A stretch of DNA of 40,543 bases from Bacteroides sp. (GTDB lineage Bacteria; Bacteroidota; Bacteroidia; Bacteroidales; Bacteroidaceae). Shown here piece by piece: positions 34,063-40,543 of this stretch. The notes beneath the pieces were generated by a model. That model did no database searches, was not told the DNA's origin, and saw only the letters and a list, made by a program, of their open reading frames with translations. The position numbers were made by a program, and so were the translations under genes. Location of the stretch: assembly GCA_030523205.1 (NCBI GenBank), contig JAUNJD010000006.1:1-40543 (forward strand), given 5' to 3'. Numbering within the stretch: the first letter of the stretch is position 1; the number at the start of each line of letters is the position of its first letter.

Positions 34063-34096
34063 GGCGAAATCCGTCAATTATAAGGCGGATTTCGTC
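34063..34096 (-). promoter_or_regulatory. Inverted repeat upstream of the HTCS promoter
   Basis: CGAAATCCG (34065-34073) and CGGATTTCG (34086-34094) are perfect 9-bp arms, extendable to 11 with one G-T pair, 12 bases apart. On the - strand the hairpin is followed, after three to four bases, by TTTTTT (34059-34054). It could be a terminator of the decayed gene at 34078-34230 or a two-fold operator just upstream of the HTCS promoter. Confidence 0.55.
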
Positions 34097-34230
34097 ACTC
34101 GGAACCAATCGGCATCTACCCAACCCTTTTTCTTGTCATGAGGTGTTGTGCTGAACTTGAACTTCTTTCCGTCCAAGTTTGTAGTATGGAGGGTACCCAT
34201 ACGTCCTTTTCCTAAAAGTTCTTTCTCATA
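34078..34230 (-). pseudogene. C-terminal remnant of a secreted glycan-active enzyme gene
   Basis: An open frame of about 50 codons runs from just after a stop (34231-34233) to TAA at 34078-34080. It reads like the tail of a beta-sandwich domain: GRMGTLHTTNLDGKKFKF, then GWVDADWFRVTK. The closing GWVDADWFRV resembles the last strand (YVDFDYFRV-like) of C-terminal domains in GH43 and related enzymes; this is by eye. No start, signal peptide or catalytic region is present between it and the end of the GH127-type gene at 34253, so most of the gene has been deleted. An ATG at 34200 could in principle start a 40-residue peptide, but no function is evident. Confidence 0.55.
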
Positions 34231-34252
34231 CTATTCTGATGTTATTCTGTCT

Positions 34253-36190
34253 CTATTCTTTGTTTTGTAAATCCCAATACACCACATATCGCTGCCTGTG
34301 CACATCGTACAGCGGGCGGAGTACGTCGCCTTCGGTGGTGGTGAACAGTAGTTCCTCTTCTCCTTCCGTGCGCTTCACCGTCCGTTCGGGATGCTTCACG
34401 TCTATCGGCAGGGTGGTCTTCAGGTCGGCGGGGATGTGATAGTCGTAGGTGTAGTAATCGTTGTACAGGGTCGGGTTGGAGAAGGGGGCAGGCGACTGCA
34501 TACCTTCCGTACCCCGTTCACCGGCCAATACAATGGGGCCGTAGAGCAGGGCTGCTTTCTGCGGGTTGTCCGGTGTGGCCTCTACGTGCAGTTGCATGGG
34601 GAAGGTGGCTTCGATGCGGTCACCATCCTTCCACGTGCGTGTCAGTTCGATGTACGAGCCGGGCTTTTGGCGGACAGTCACCTTCTTGCCATTCACCCGT
34701 ACGACGGCCTTGCCACTCCACGATGGATAGCGCAGGCTGATGGTGGCTTGCACGGATTGCTTGTCGTTGGTGTGCAGTGTCAGGCGGGTGGTCTCCTCAT
34801 TGGGGAAAGCGGTCTCTTGGCGCAGGGTCAGTCCTTGCTCTTTCCATTGTACTTCGGAGGGGATGAACAGGTTGACGTAGAGGCGTTGACCTTGGTGGTA
34901 GTAGATGGCCTCGCCATACTTGGCATGACTCTCGAATCCGCTGCCCACGCAGCACCAAAAGGAACGTTCGGGTGTGCTATATACCTTGTGCGCACCGTCC
35001 TTCAAAGGCAGGAAGTAGCACACCATGCCCGACTGCGGGTCCTGTTGTCCAAGGATGTGGTTGTAGAGGGCACGTTCGTAGTAGTCGGCTACGGAGGCAT
35101 CGGCTGTCCAGCAGAAGAGGTGTCGGGAGAGCTTCAGCATATTGTAGGTGCAGCACGTCTCGCCCGTGTATCCCGTGAGGTGTTGGGACAGTTTCTGCGG
35201 GTCGAAGTAATGCTCCTTGTCGCTGCTGCATCCCGGGGCGAAGGTGTGCCTTGCAGTCATGATGTGCCAGAAGAAGTCCGTCAGTCGGCGGCTGTCTTCA
35301 GCTTTCGTCAGTTCGTAGTTGCGGGCTTCGGCAATCACCTTCGGGATGAACGTATTGGTGTGCTTGGTGCCAAGGTCGTCCTGTTGCTGTTTCAGCGGGT
35401 CGATGACATCATTGTGGTAGAAGTATTCGGCCAACCAACGGTAATGCTCGTTGCCGGTCAGGGCATAGAGATTGTAGAAAGATTCGTTGATGCCTCCGAA
35501 TTCGTTGCGTATCATGCGGCGGCGCGTTTCTTCGGTTTGTTGGTTCAGCTTATTATAGGCCCAGTCGCCCATGCGCTTCACCACCTCCAAGGCCTGCTTG
35601 TTGTCGGCATAGAGGTATTGGTCTATCAGTCCACTGAACAGCTTGTGCAGGGTGTACCACGGTGCCCATACGCTTGTGCCGCGCAGGTTGCGGTTGATAA
35701 GCTCTTCGGGGAAGGCACTCAGATAGCCGCCGTTCAATGCCTGTTGCACCTCGGCCAGTCCGCTGACCAAGCTGTCACCCTTCAGTTTGAACACCTCGCT
35801 GCCCGTAGCGGCGTACATCAGGCTGTAGGCCGACAGCAGATGTCCTGTGGTATGTCCGCGCAGTTCGCAGTCCGGCGATTCCCATCCACCGAGCTTCTTT
35901 ACCGTCATGTATCCCCCTTCGCGTCCCGCGTATACGCCCGCATTGGTGCGGAAGCTATGCAACAGACGATCCGTGCCGATAGACACCATCCAAGCCGAAT
36001 CGCGCATCATGTTGTCGTGGAAGCGGCCGGGCAGCAACCGGACACCTTTCAGGTCAAAACTCTCCGCCCGTAGCGGAACGATGGTCTCTTTCTTCATCTT
36101 GCCCACGTGTTGCCCCGGATAGACGGACTGTGCGGACAAACTTGTTGCGGCAGCCAAACAGAGCACTGCCATGAGTGTAGGAAATTTCAT
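34253..36190 (-). CDS. GH127/GH146-type beta-L-arabinofuranosidase (DUF1680 fold)
   Basis: This 645-residue secreted enzyme (signal peptide about 1-20, SLSA-QS) has an (alpha/alpha)6 barrel (about 60-440) and C-terminal beta-sandwiches. The N-terminal FDLKGVRLLPGRFHDNMMRD and HTTGHLLSAYSLMYAATG are typical of the family. The zinc-cysteine active site is intact: Glu 344 and Cys 346 in GETCCTYN, and the pair Cys 413-414 in FWCCVGSGFESH. In the characterised Bifidobacterium GH127 enzyme the equivalent Glu-Cys-Cys-Cys set binds zinc and the first Cys of the CC pair is the nucleophile. Beta-L-arabinofuranose removal from arabinan, RG-II-like or arabinogalactan-protein side chains is inferred. It is on the same strand as PUL 2, upstream of the HTCS. 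No clear promoter is seen in the 185-bp divergent gap. Confidence 0.92.
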   Translation of the reverse strand: MKFPTLMAVLCLAAATSLSAQSVYPGQHVGKMKKETIVPLRAESFDLKGVRLLPGRFHDNMMRDSAWMVSIGTDRLLHSFRTNAGVYAGREGGYMTVKKLGGWESPDCELRGHTTGHLLSAYSLMYAATGSEVFKLKGDSLVSGLAEVQQALNGGYLSAFPEELINRNLRGTSVWAPWYTLHKLFSGLIDQYLYADNKQALEVVKRMGDWAYNKLNQQTEETRRRMIRNEFGGINESFYNLYALTGNEHYRWLAEYFYHNDVIDPLKQQQDDLGTKHTNTFIPKVIAEARNYELTKAEDSRRLTDFFWHIMTARHTFAPGCSSDKEHYFDPQKLSQHLTGYTGETCCTYNMLKLSRHLFCWTADASVADYYERALYNHILGQQDPQSGMVCYFLPLKDGAHKVYSTPERSFWCCVGSGFESHAKYGEAIYYHQGQRLYVNLFIPSEVQWKEQGLTLRQETAFPNEETTRLTLHTNDKQSVQATISLRYPSWSGKAVVRVNGKKVTVRQKPGSYIELTRTWKDGDRIEATFPMQLHVEATPDNPQKAALLYGPIVLAGERGTEGMQSPAPFSNPTLYNDYYTYDYHIPADLKTTLPIDVKHPERTVKRTEGEEELLFTTTEGDVLRPLYDVHRQRYVVYWDLQNKE

Positions 36191-36339
36191 GCTTCAGTCT
36201 TTTCTTATATAATACGGATGGGGGAGGGCGTTTACCTAAAATGGATACCTTCGTGTGTTTGGAAATAGGCAAAACAGGTGTGCTACGTAACATCCGCAAC
36301 AAAATCGCTGACTGATAGCGGAAAGATAAAAAATATGCG

Positions 36340-36347
36340 TAACTTTG
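36340..36347 (+). promoter_or_regulatory. Promoter -7 element of the second ATPase/nuclease gene
   Basis: TAACTTTG is an exact TAnnTTTG, 28 bases before the ATG at 36376. No TTTG at -33. Confidence 0.6.
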
Positions 36348-36375
36348 TGTACTGAATCCCCAAAGAGAGACGGTT

Positions 36376-37935
36376 ATGGAACAACAGAGACGATTATATC
36401 CGATAGGATTGCAGGATTTCAAGGAAATCCGGACTATGAATGGCTTGTACATTGACAAGACGGAGTATGTGTATCGTATGACCCATACGTTGGGGAAATA
36501 CTATTTCCTGAGCCGCCCGCGTCGTTTTGGGAAGACACTGCTTGTAAGTACCCTGCAATACTATTTCGAGGGACACCGGGAGCTATTCAAGGGACTGGCG
36601 ATAGATGCGTTGGAAACTGAGTGGACACAATACCCTGTGTTGCGTTTCGACATGAGCACGGCCAAACATGTGGACAAGAAGGATTTGATACTGGAAATAG
36701 AGGGAAAGCTATGCGACTACGAGGAGATATACGGGCGAAAGGCTGGAGCCGTAAACATTAACCAAAGGCTCGAAGGACTGATAAAGGCTGCATACAAACA
36801 GACCGGGAAACGGGTAGTGGTGCTAGTCGATGAATACGATGCCCCCCTGCTCGATACGGTACACGAAGGAGATGCGCTTAAGGAACTGCGGCAGGTGATG
36901 CGCAACTTCTACAGCCCCTTGAAGGCGAGCGACCCCTATCTGCGCTTTGTCTTCCTTACCGGTATCACGAAGTTTTCGCAACTCAGCATCTTCAGTGAGC
37001 TGAACAACATCGACAACATCAGTATGCTGAAAGACTATGCTGCTATCTGCGGCATCTCCAAGGAGGAACTGATCGGACAAATGGCAACCGATATAGATAT
37101 GCTTGCCCAAAGCATCGGGCTTTCGCATGACGAGACATTGGCCAAGCTGATAGAGAATTACGATGGTTATCACTTCACGTGGCCCTCGCCTGACATCTTC
37201 AACCCTTATAGTCTGCTGAAAGCATTCAACAATAAAGAGTTGAAAAACTATTGGTTCGAGACGGGTACGCCGACTTACCTAATAGAGATGTTGCGTCGGT
37301 TTGACGTGCCACCGTCTAGGATCGGGCAGATAGAAGCTTCGGAATCTAGCTTTAATGTGCCGACAGAAGGCCTGGCGAATTATATCCCTTTATTCTACCA
37401 AAGCGGTTATCTGACGATAAAAGGCTATTCTCCGCTTTCGGGCAATTACCTGCTGGACATGCCAAACAAGGAAGTGCGTGTAGGTTTAGCCGAAAACCTG
37501 ATAGAAAACTATCTGAAAGCTTGCGGCATGATGAGTACATGGATTGGCAATGTGGCGGCCTGTGTGCTGACGGACGATATGGATGCGGCCCTTCGTCTTA
37601 TCCAAAAGATTCTCGGCACGGTGCCTTACTGCGACAATGCCAACAGCGAGGGACATTACCAGCAGATGCTCTATGTGATGTTCACCATGCTTGGTGCACA
37701 TGCCGACGTGGAGGTGCACACCCCCATCGGTCGGGTAGATATGGTGTTGCGTACCAAAACCAGGCTATATGTGGTGGAGCTGAAGCTCAACAAGGATGCA
37801 GAGACCGCCATGGAGCAAATAAACTTGAAGGATTATCCTTCTCGCTTCGCCCTTTGTGGACTGCCTATCGTAAAAGTGGGGATTAATTTTGATAGCCAGC
37901 AACGGAATATTTCCGACTGGGTCATAGAAGAATAA
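36376..37935 (+). CDS. AAA-ATPase-like protein with C-terminal PD-(D/E)XK nuclease domain (second copy)
   Basis: This 519-residue cytoplasmic protein has the same architecture as the copy at 10816-12384. The N-terminal YPIGLQDFKEIRTMNGLYIDKT leads to P-loop FLSRPRRFGKTLLVSTL (about 44-60), Walker B VVVLVDEYDAPLL, FVFLTGITKFSQ, and the C-terminal PD-(D/E)XK core, with Asp in GRVDMVL and the ELK of LYVVELKLN. All motif residues are intact. It lies on the + strand between two - strand PUL 2 enzymes, with its own promoter and a convergent terminator, so it looks like an independent insert in the locus. The role of the family is not established; a nuclease-type function is inferred from the fold. 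Confidence 0.92.
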   Translation: MEQQRRLYPIGLQDFKEIRTMNGLYIDKTEYVYRMTHTLGKYYFLSRPRRFGKTLLVSTLQYYFEGHRELFKGLAIDALETEWTQYPVLRFDMSTAKHVDKKDLILEIEGKLCDYEEIYGRKAGAVNINQRLEGLIKAAYKQTGKRVVVLVDEYDAPLLDTVHEGDALKELRQVMRNFYSPLKASDPYLRFVFLTGITKFSQLSIFSELNNIDNISMLKDYAAICGISKEELIGQMATDIDMLAQSIGLSHDETLAKLIENYDGYHFTWPSPDIFNPYSLLKAFNNKELKNYWFETGTPTYLIEMLRRFDVPPSRIGQIEASESSFNVPTEGLANYIPLFYQSGYLTIKGYSPLSGNYLLDMPNKEVRVGLAENLIENYLKACGMMSTWIGNVAACVLTDDMDAALRLIQKILGTVPYCDNANSEGHYQQMLYVMFTMLGAHADVEVHTPIGRVDMVLRTKTRLYVVELKLNKDAETAMEQINLKDYPSRFALCGLPIVKVGINFDSQQRNISDWVIEE

Positions 37936-37939
37936 AGGA

Positions 37940-37980
37940 ATGTGCCGACAAACCACCTTGCAGTGTTAGTGTCGGCACAT
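37940..37980. terminator. Bidirectional terminator-type hairpin between ATPase and GH43 genes
   Basis: ATGTGCCGACA (37940-37950) and TGTCGGCACAT (37970-37980) form a perfect 11-bp stem with a 19-base loop between two converging genes. The flanking T tracts are weak on both sides. Confidence 0.65.
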
Positions 37981-38033
37981 CCTCTAATTATGCTATATCA
38001 ATAGAATAGTGGCGGGTATTCAATCAGTTTCTT

Positions 38034-40478
38034 CTACCTCTTGTTCTTCTCCCAATACTCCTCCAGTCTTTTCGCCTCTTCACCTGTCAAGCGGATGACG
38101 GCACCATGCTTGGGCGAAGCGAAATTCGTGGTTTTCATCACACCCTCGTTGAAGCGGCCAAGGTCCTTGAACGTCACGAAGTCTGATGTCTCCACGAAAC
38201 CGAAGTTGTGCGGCTGTATGCTGTAAATGTCGTACATCAGCACCCAGCGGTCTTCACCGATGCGCTTCCATACGTTGGGAGCTTCGCAGGCTTTAGGCTC
38301 AGTGTCGTACCAACGAGGGTCGTATACATAGTCACCGTTGATGCGGTCGGAGACAGCTTGCTTGATGCCCGGCTGACCATCGTGTGCCACATAGAACAGG
38401 TGGTAGCGGTCGCCTATCTTGGTGATGTCGCCATCGATGGCCGATGCCTTCTCGTTGGGGTATTCAAACAGGATTTGGGGCAACGACTCGATGGTGTCGA
38501 AATCCTCGTTCACATAGACGTAGTACAGCTTGTTGGGTTCGTTCTTGAAACGCATGGTGTAGTATAGCATCAGTCGGTCCGTGCGGTCATCATAAGCCAG
38601 TTCGGGAGCCCATGCGCAACCAATCTCGCTCAGTCCCGCCGATAGTTGGTCAAAGCGTATGTTAGCACGCTTCCAGTGCAGCAAGTCCCACGATTTCATC
38701 AGCACCAGTCCGCGGTTGTTGCCCCAGCCGTACTGGGCACCATCGCGTTCCCACTCGGTGTTGCGGTAGCCCTTGCGTTGGGCAAAGATATGCAGGTCGG
38801 TCATGGACAGGTAGAAAGCACCGTCCGGTCCGCGGAAGATGTGCGGGTCGCGGATGCCCTTCTGTTCGGCAATGGTGTCGCCGGCTATCACGGGCCTACC
38901 GTCGTTCAGTGCCGTGAAGGAGTAGCCATCGTGACTGATGGCCATGTGGAGGCTGTGCGTCTCGTCTTGGTGGAACACCATCAGGTAGGCGCTCATATCC
39001 TCCTCTTGCGGAATGGCGTTGCGGTAGCGGAATTGCTTGAAGGTGGCGCTTCCCTTTCCTGCCGACAGCAAGCCGATGCGCAGGGCATAGAATCCTTTGT
39101 AGTTGTTGTGGTGAAGTTCGGATACGTCAATGTCTTCGGCCATTGTAGTCCATTCCTGTCCGTCCTTGCTGACAGAGATGCGCACGGTGTTACCTTGATT
39201 TTGGATGCGGGCGATGAACGACTTACCCAGCGTGTTGGGCTGTTGGACCGAAGTGTTCCCGTCGCGATATACGGTGAACTTCCGGCCATCGGACGTAAGT
39301 CCGGCGTATGCTTTCTCGTTGTAATATAGGATGAGTCCGGCAGTGTTTCCACTGCCTACGGTAATCTCCACTTGTGTCTCGTAGTTCTTGTCGGTGGCGG
39401 TGGTCAGCAGCAGACGGGCATCGGCGGGTGTCTTCCCTTTGGCACGCATCTGCAAGGCCTGTTCGTCGATGCGGAGTGTCTTGGGGGCGTATTCTTTCCA
39501 GAATGTCCATTGCAACCCCAATTCGGGACCGTTGAAGTCATCGGAAAGCGTCATGCCGTGCATTATCTCCTTCGTCGGGGTAGGAGGCGTGGCGGTCTCC
39601 TTCGTGCGATACCATCCGTCTGCTGTCCACTCTATCGGTTCGATAAGGGTAGAACGTCCCAGCGTGTGATACCCCTTGGCGTAGGCGTGATAGACTATCC
39701 ACCACTGACCGTTCACGTCGTCAATCAGTGTGCCGTGCCCCTTCGACCACCAATGGTCTTTGGCACTGTAAGTATGTACTATCGGGTTGTAGGGCGAGTT
39801 CTCCCACGGCCCTGTCGGACTCTTGGAGCGGGCAGAGACCACCATGTGACTTGTGGCCGGTCCGGCTGTGCCTCCTTCGGCGGTGGTCAGGTAATAATAG
39901 CCGTTGTGGTAGGTCAGCTTGGGCGATTCCAAGCACATGCATTCCGTCTCCCATCCCTTGGGGTATTGCCAACCTTCGTACACCAATTGCTTCTCGCCTA
40001 CGGTGGACAGTCCGTCTTCGGCCAGGCGAATCACTTCGCCACCACTTAAATGCAGGTAGCGATTGCCCGCTTCATCGGCAATGTGTCCCGGGTCAATGCC
40101 GCTCACCTTCAAGTCGATGGGCTTGCTCCACGGTCCTCGTATGTCGTCGGCCCAAACTACCCAGTTGGTGCCATCAGCGGGGTAGTAGATGTAGTATCGG
40201 CCTTTGTACTTCAGCAAGTCGGGAGCCATGGCAGAGCCTTTGTATTCCGGCATCACGCGGCAGACAGGTTCCCAATTCATCAAGTCCTGCGAGTGCCAGA
40301 TGAGGAATCCGGGCGCATAGTAGAACGGAGAGTGGGTCATGTAGTAATCCTTTCCGTCGCGCATGATGCTGGGGTCGGGATAGTCGCCCGGCAAGATGGC
40401 CTTTGGATATTCCTGCGCACCGGACGGTTGCACGGCGGCAAGAATCAGAAAAACGAGTAGCAATAATTTCTTGGTCAT
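38034..40478 (-). CDS. Bimodular GH43 enzyme: two five-blade-propeller modules in one chain
   Basis: This 814-residue secreted protein (signal peptide about 1-21, PSGA-QE) carries two GH43-like modules. The first (about 25-305) has the catalytic-base motif GDYPDPSIMRDG (Asp 35), SGIDPGHIADEAG, and an acid candidate Glu in ECMCLESPKL. A beta-sandwich of about 180 residues follows (about 310-495, DDFNGPELGLQWTFWKEY to ATFKQFRYRN), of the kind found after many GH43 domains. The second module (about 500-800) shows GIRDPHIFRGPDG, GCAWAPELAYD and AIDGDITKIGDRYHLFY, each with acidic residues at GH43 active-site positions. Family members are arabinofuranosidases, xylosidases or galactosidases acting from chain ends. 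The gene starts 65 bases from the window end; its promoter and neighbours are outside. Confidence 0.88.
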   Translation of the reverse strand: MTKKLLLLVFLILAAVQPSGAQEYPKAILPGDYPDPSIMRDGKDYYMTHSPFYYAPGFLIWHSQDLMNWEPVCRVMPEYKGSAMAPDLLKYKGRYYIYYPADGTNWVVWADDIRGPWSKPIDLKVSGIDPGHIADEAGNRYLHLSGGEVIRLAEDGLSTVGEKQLVYEGWQYPKGWETECMCLESPKLTYHNGYYYLTTAEGGTAGPATSHMVVSARSKSPTGPWENSPYNPIVHTYSAKDHWWSKGHGTLIDDVNGQWWIVYHAYAKGYHTLGRSTLIEPIEWTADGWYRTKETATPPTPTKEIMHGMTLSDDFNGPELGLQWTFWKEYAPKTLRIDEQALQMRAKGKTPADARLLLTTATDKNYETQVEITVGSGNTAGLILYYNEKAYAGLTSDGRKFTVYRDGNTSVQQPNTLGKSFIARIQNQGNTVRISVSKDGQEWTTMAEDIDVSELHHNNYKGFYALRIGLLSAGKGSATFKQFRYRNAIPQEEDMSAYLMVFHQDETHSLHMAISHDGYSFTALNDGRPVIAGDTIAEQKGIRDPHIFRGPDGAFYLSMTDLHIFAQRKGYRNTEWERDGAQYGWGNNRGLVLMKSWDLLHWKRANIRFDQLSAGLSEIGCAWAPELAYDDRTDRLMLYYTMRFKNEPNKLYYVYVNEDFDTIESLPQILFEYPNEKASAIDGDITKIGDRYHLFYVAHDGQPGIKQAVSDRINGDYVYDPRWYDTEPKACEAPNVWKRIGEDRWVLMYDIYSIQPHNFGFVETSDFVTFKDLGRFNEGVMKTTNFASPKHGAVIRLTGEEAKRLEEYWEKNKR

Positions 40479-40514
40479 GGTTATTTTAGTTTAATGATTA
40501 TAGTCTTTTTTGAA

Positions 40515-40543
40515 GGAGTTAGAGGAGTTCAGGAGTTAAAGGA
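40515..40543. repeat. Short GGAGTT direct repeats upstream of the GH43 gene, cut by the window end
   Basis: GGAGTT occurs at 40515-40520, 40524-40529 and 40532-40537, with a further GGA at the window end, at a spacing of 8-9 bases. The run is probably longer outside the window. Its role is unknown; it may be a common intergenic low-complexity motif. Confidence 0.5.

Noticed and set aside
34391-36073. A 560-codon open frame antisense to the GH127-type gene
   Set aside because: It is a shadow of a gene with intact catalytic motifs and signal peptide; the antisense product has no recognisable domain.

Overview
The window is about 40.5 kb of a gut-type Bacteroidales chromosome, most like Bacteroides or Phocaeicola. 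The evidence is two SusC/SusD pairs, a hybrid two-component system (HTCS), many secreted CAZymes with lipobox or Sec signals, TAnnTTTG-type -7 promoter elements, and two AAA-ATPase/PD-(D/E)XK genes of the kind multiplied in Bacteroidetes. No rRNA, tRNA, CRISPR array or transposase was seen.

Left part (1-10.7 kb, + strand): the end of an ECF sigma factor gene is followed directly by a first polysaccharide utilisation locus (PUL 1). It holds SusC, SusD, a surface glycan-binding lipoprotein (three Ig-like BIG2 repeats plus a DUF4979-like C-terminus) and an alginate-lyase-superfamily lipoprotein resembling PL38. A strong terminator follows, then a separately transcribed retaining-type GH97 with its own terminator. 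The inferred substrate is a uronic-acid-containing glycan cut at the surface, with alpha-galactoside-like ends removed in the periplasm.

Middle (10.7-16 kb): an accessory interval. It has an AAA-ATPase/nuclease gene, an array of 22-bp repeats, a three-gene membrane glycosyltransferase operon on the - strand, an orphan 112-aa protein that looks like a phage tail-fibre tip domain, and an AT-rich gap.

Right part (16-40.5 kb, mostly - strand): PUL 2. In transcription order it is HTCS, SusC, SusD, GH2, GH95, then GH28 and an alpha/beta-hydrolase esterase. A GH127/GH146-type beta-L-arabinofuranosidase and a double-module GH43 lie upstream of the HTCS. The enzymes suit a pectic or arabinogalactan-like plant glycan: a galacturonide backbone (GH28), ester groups, and galactosyl, fucosyl or L-galactosyl, and arabinosyl side groups. 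A second ATPase/nuclease gene and a gene remnant interrupt the right side.

The most interesting non-coding signals are: (i) three sequence words shared in the same order and orientation upstream of the HTCS and of its SusC, probably its regulatory sites; (ii) two intergenic arrays, 17 kb apart, built on the same AGTGATGCT core with complementary flanks and about 22-bp phasing; and (iii) a terminator-like hairpin between SusD and GH2 that probably sets the transporter-to-enzyme ratio.
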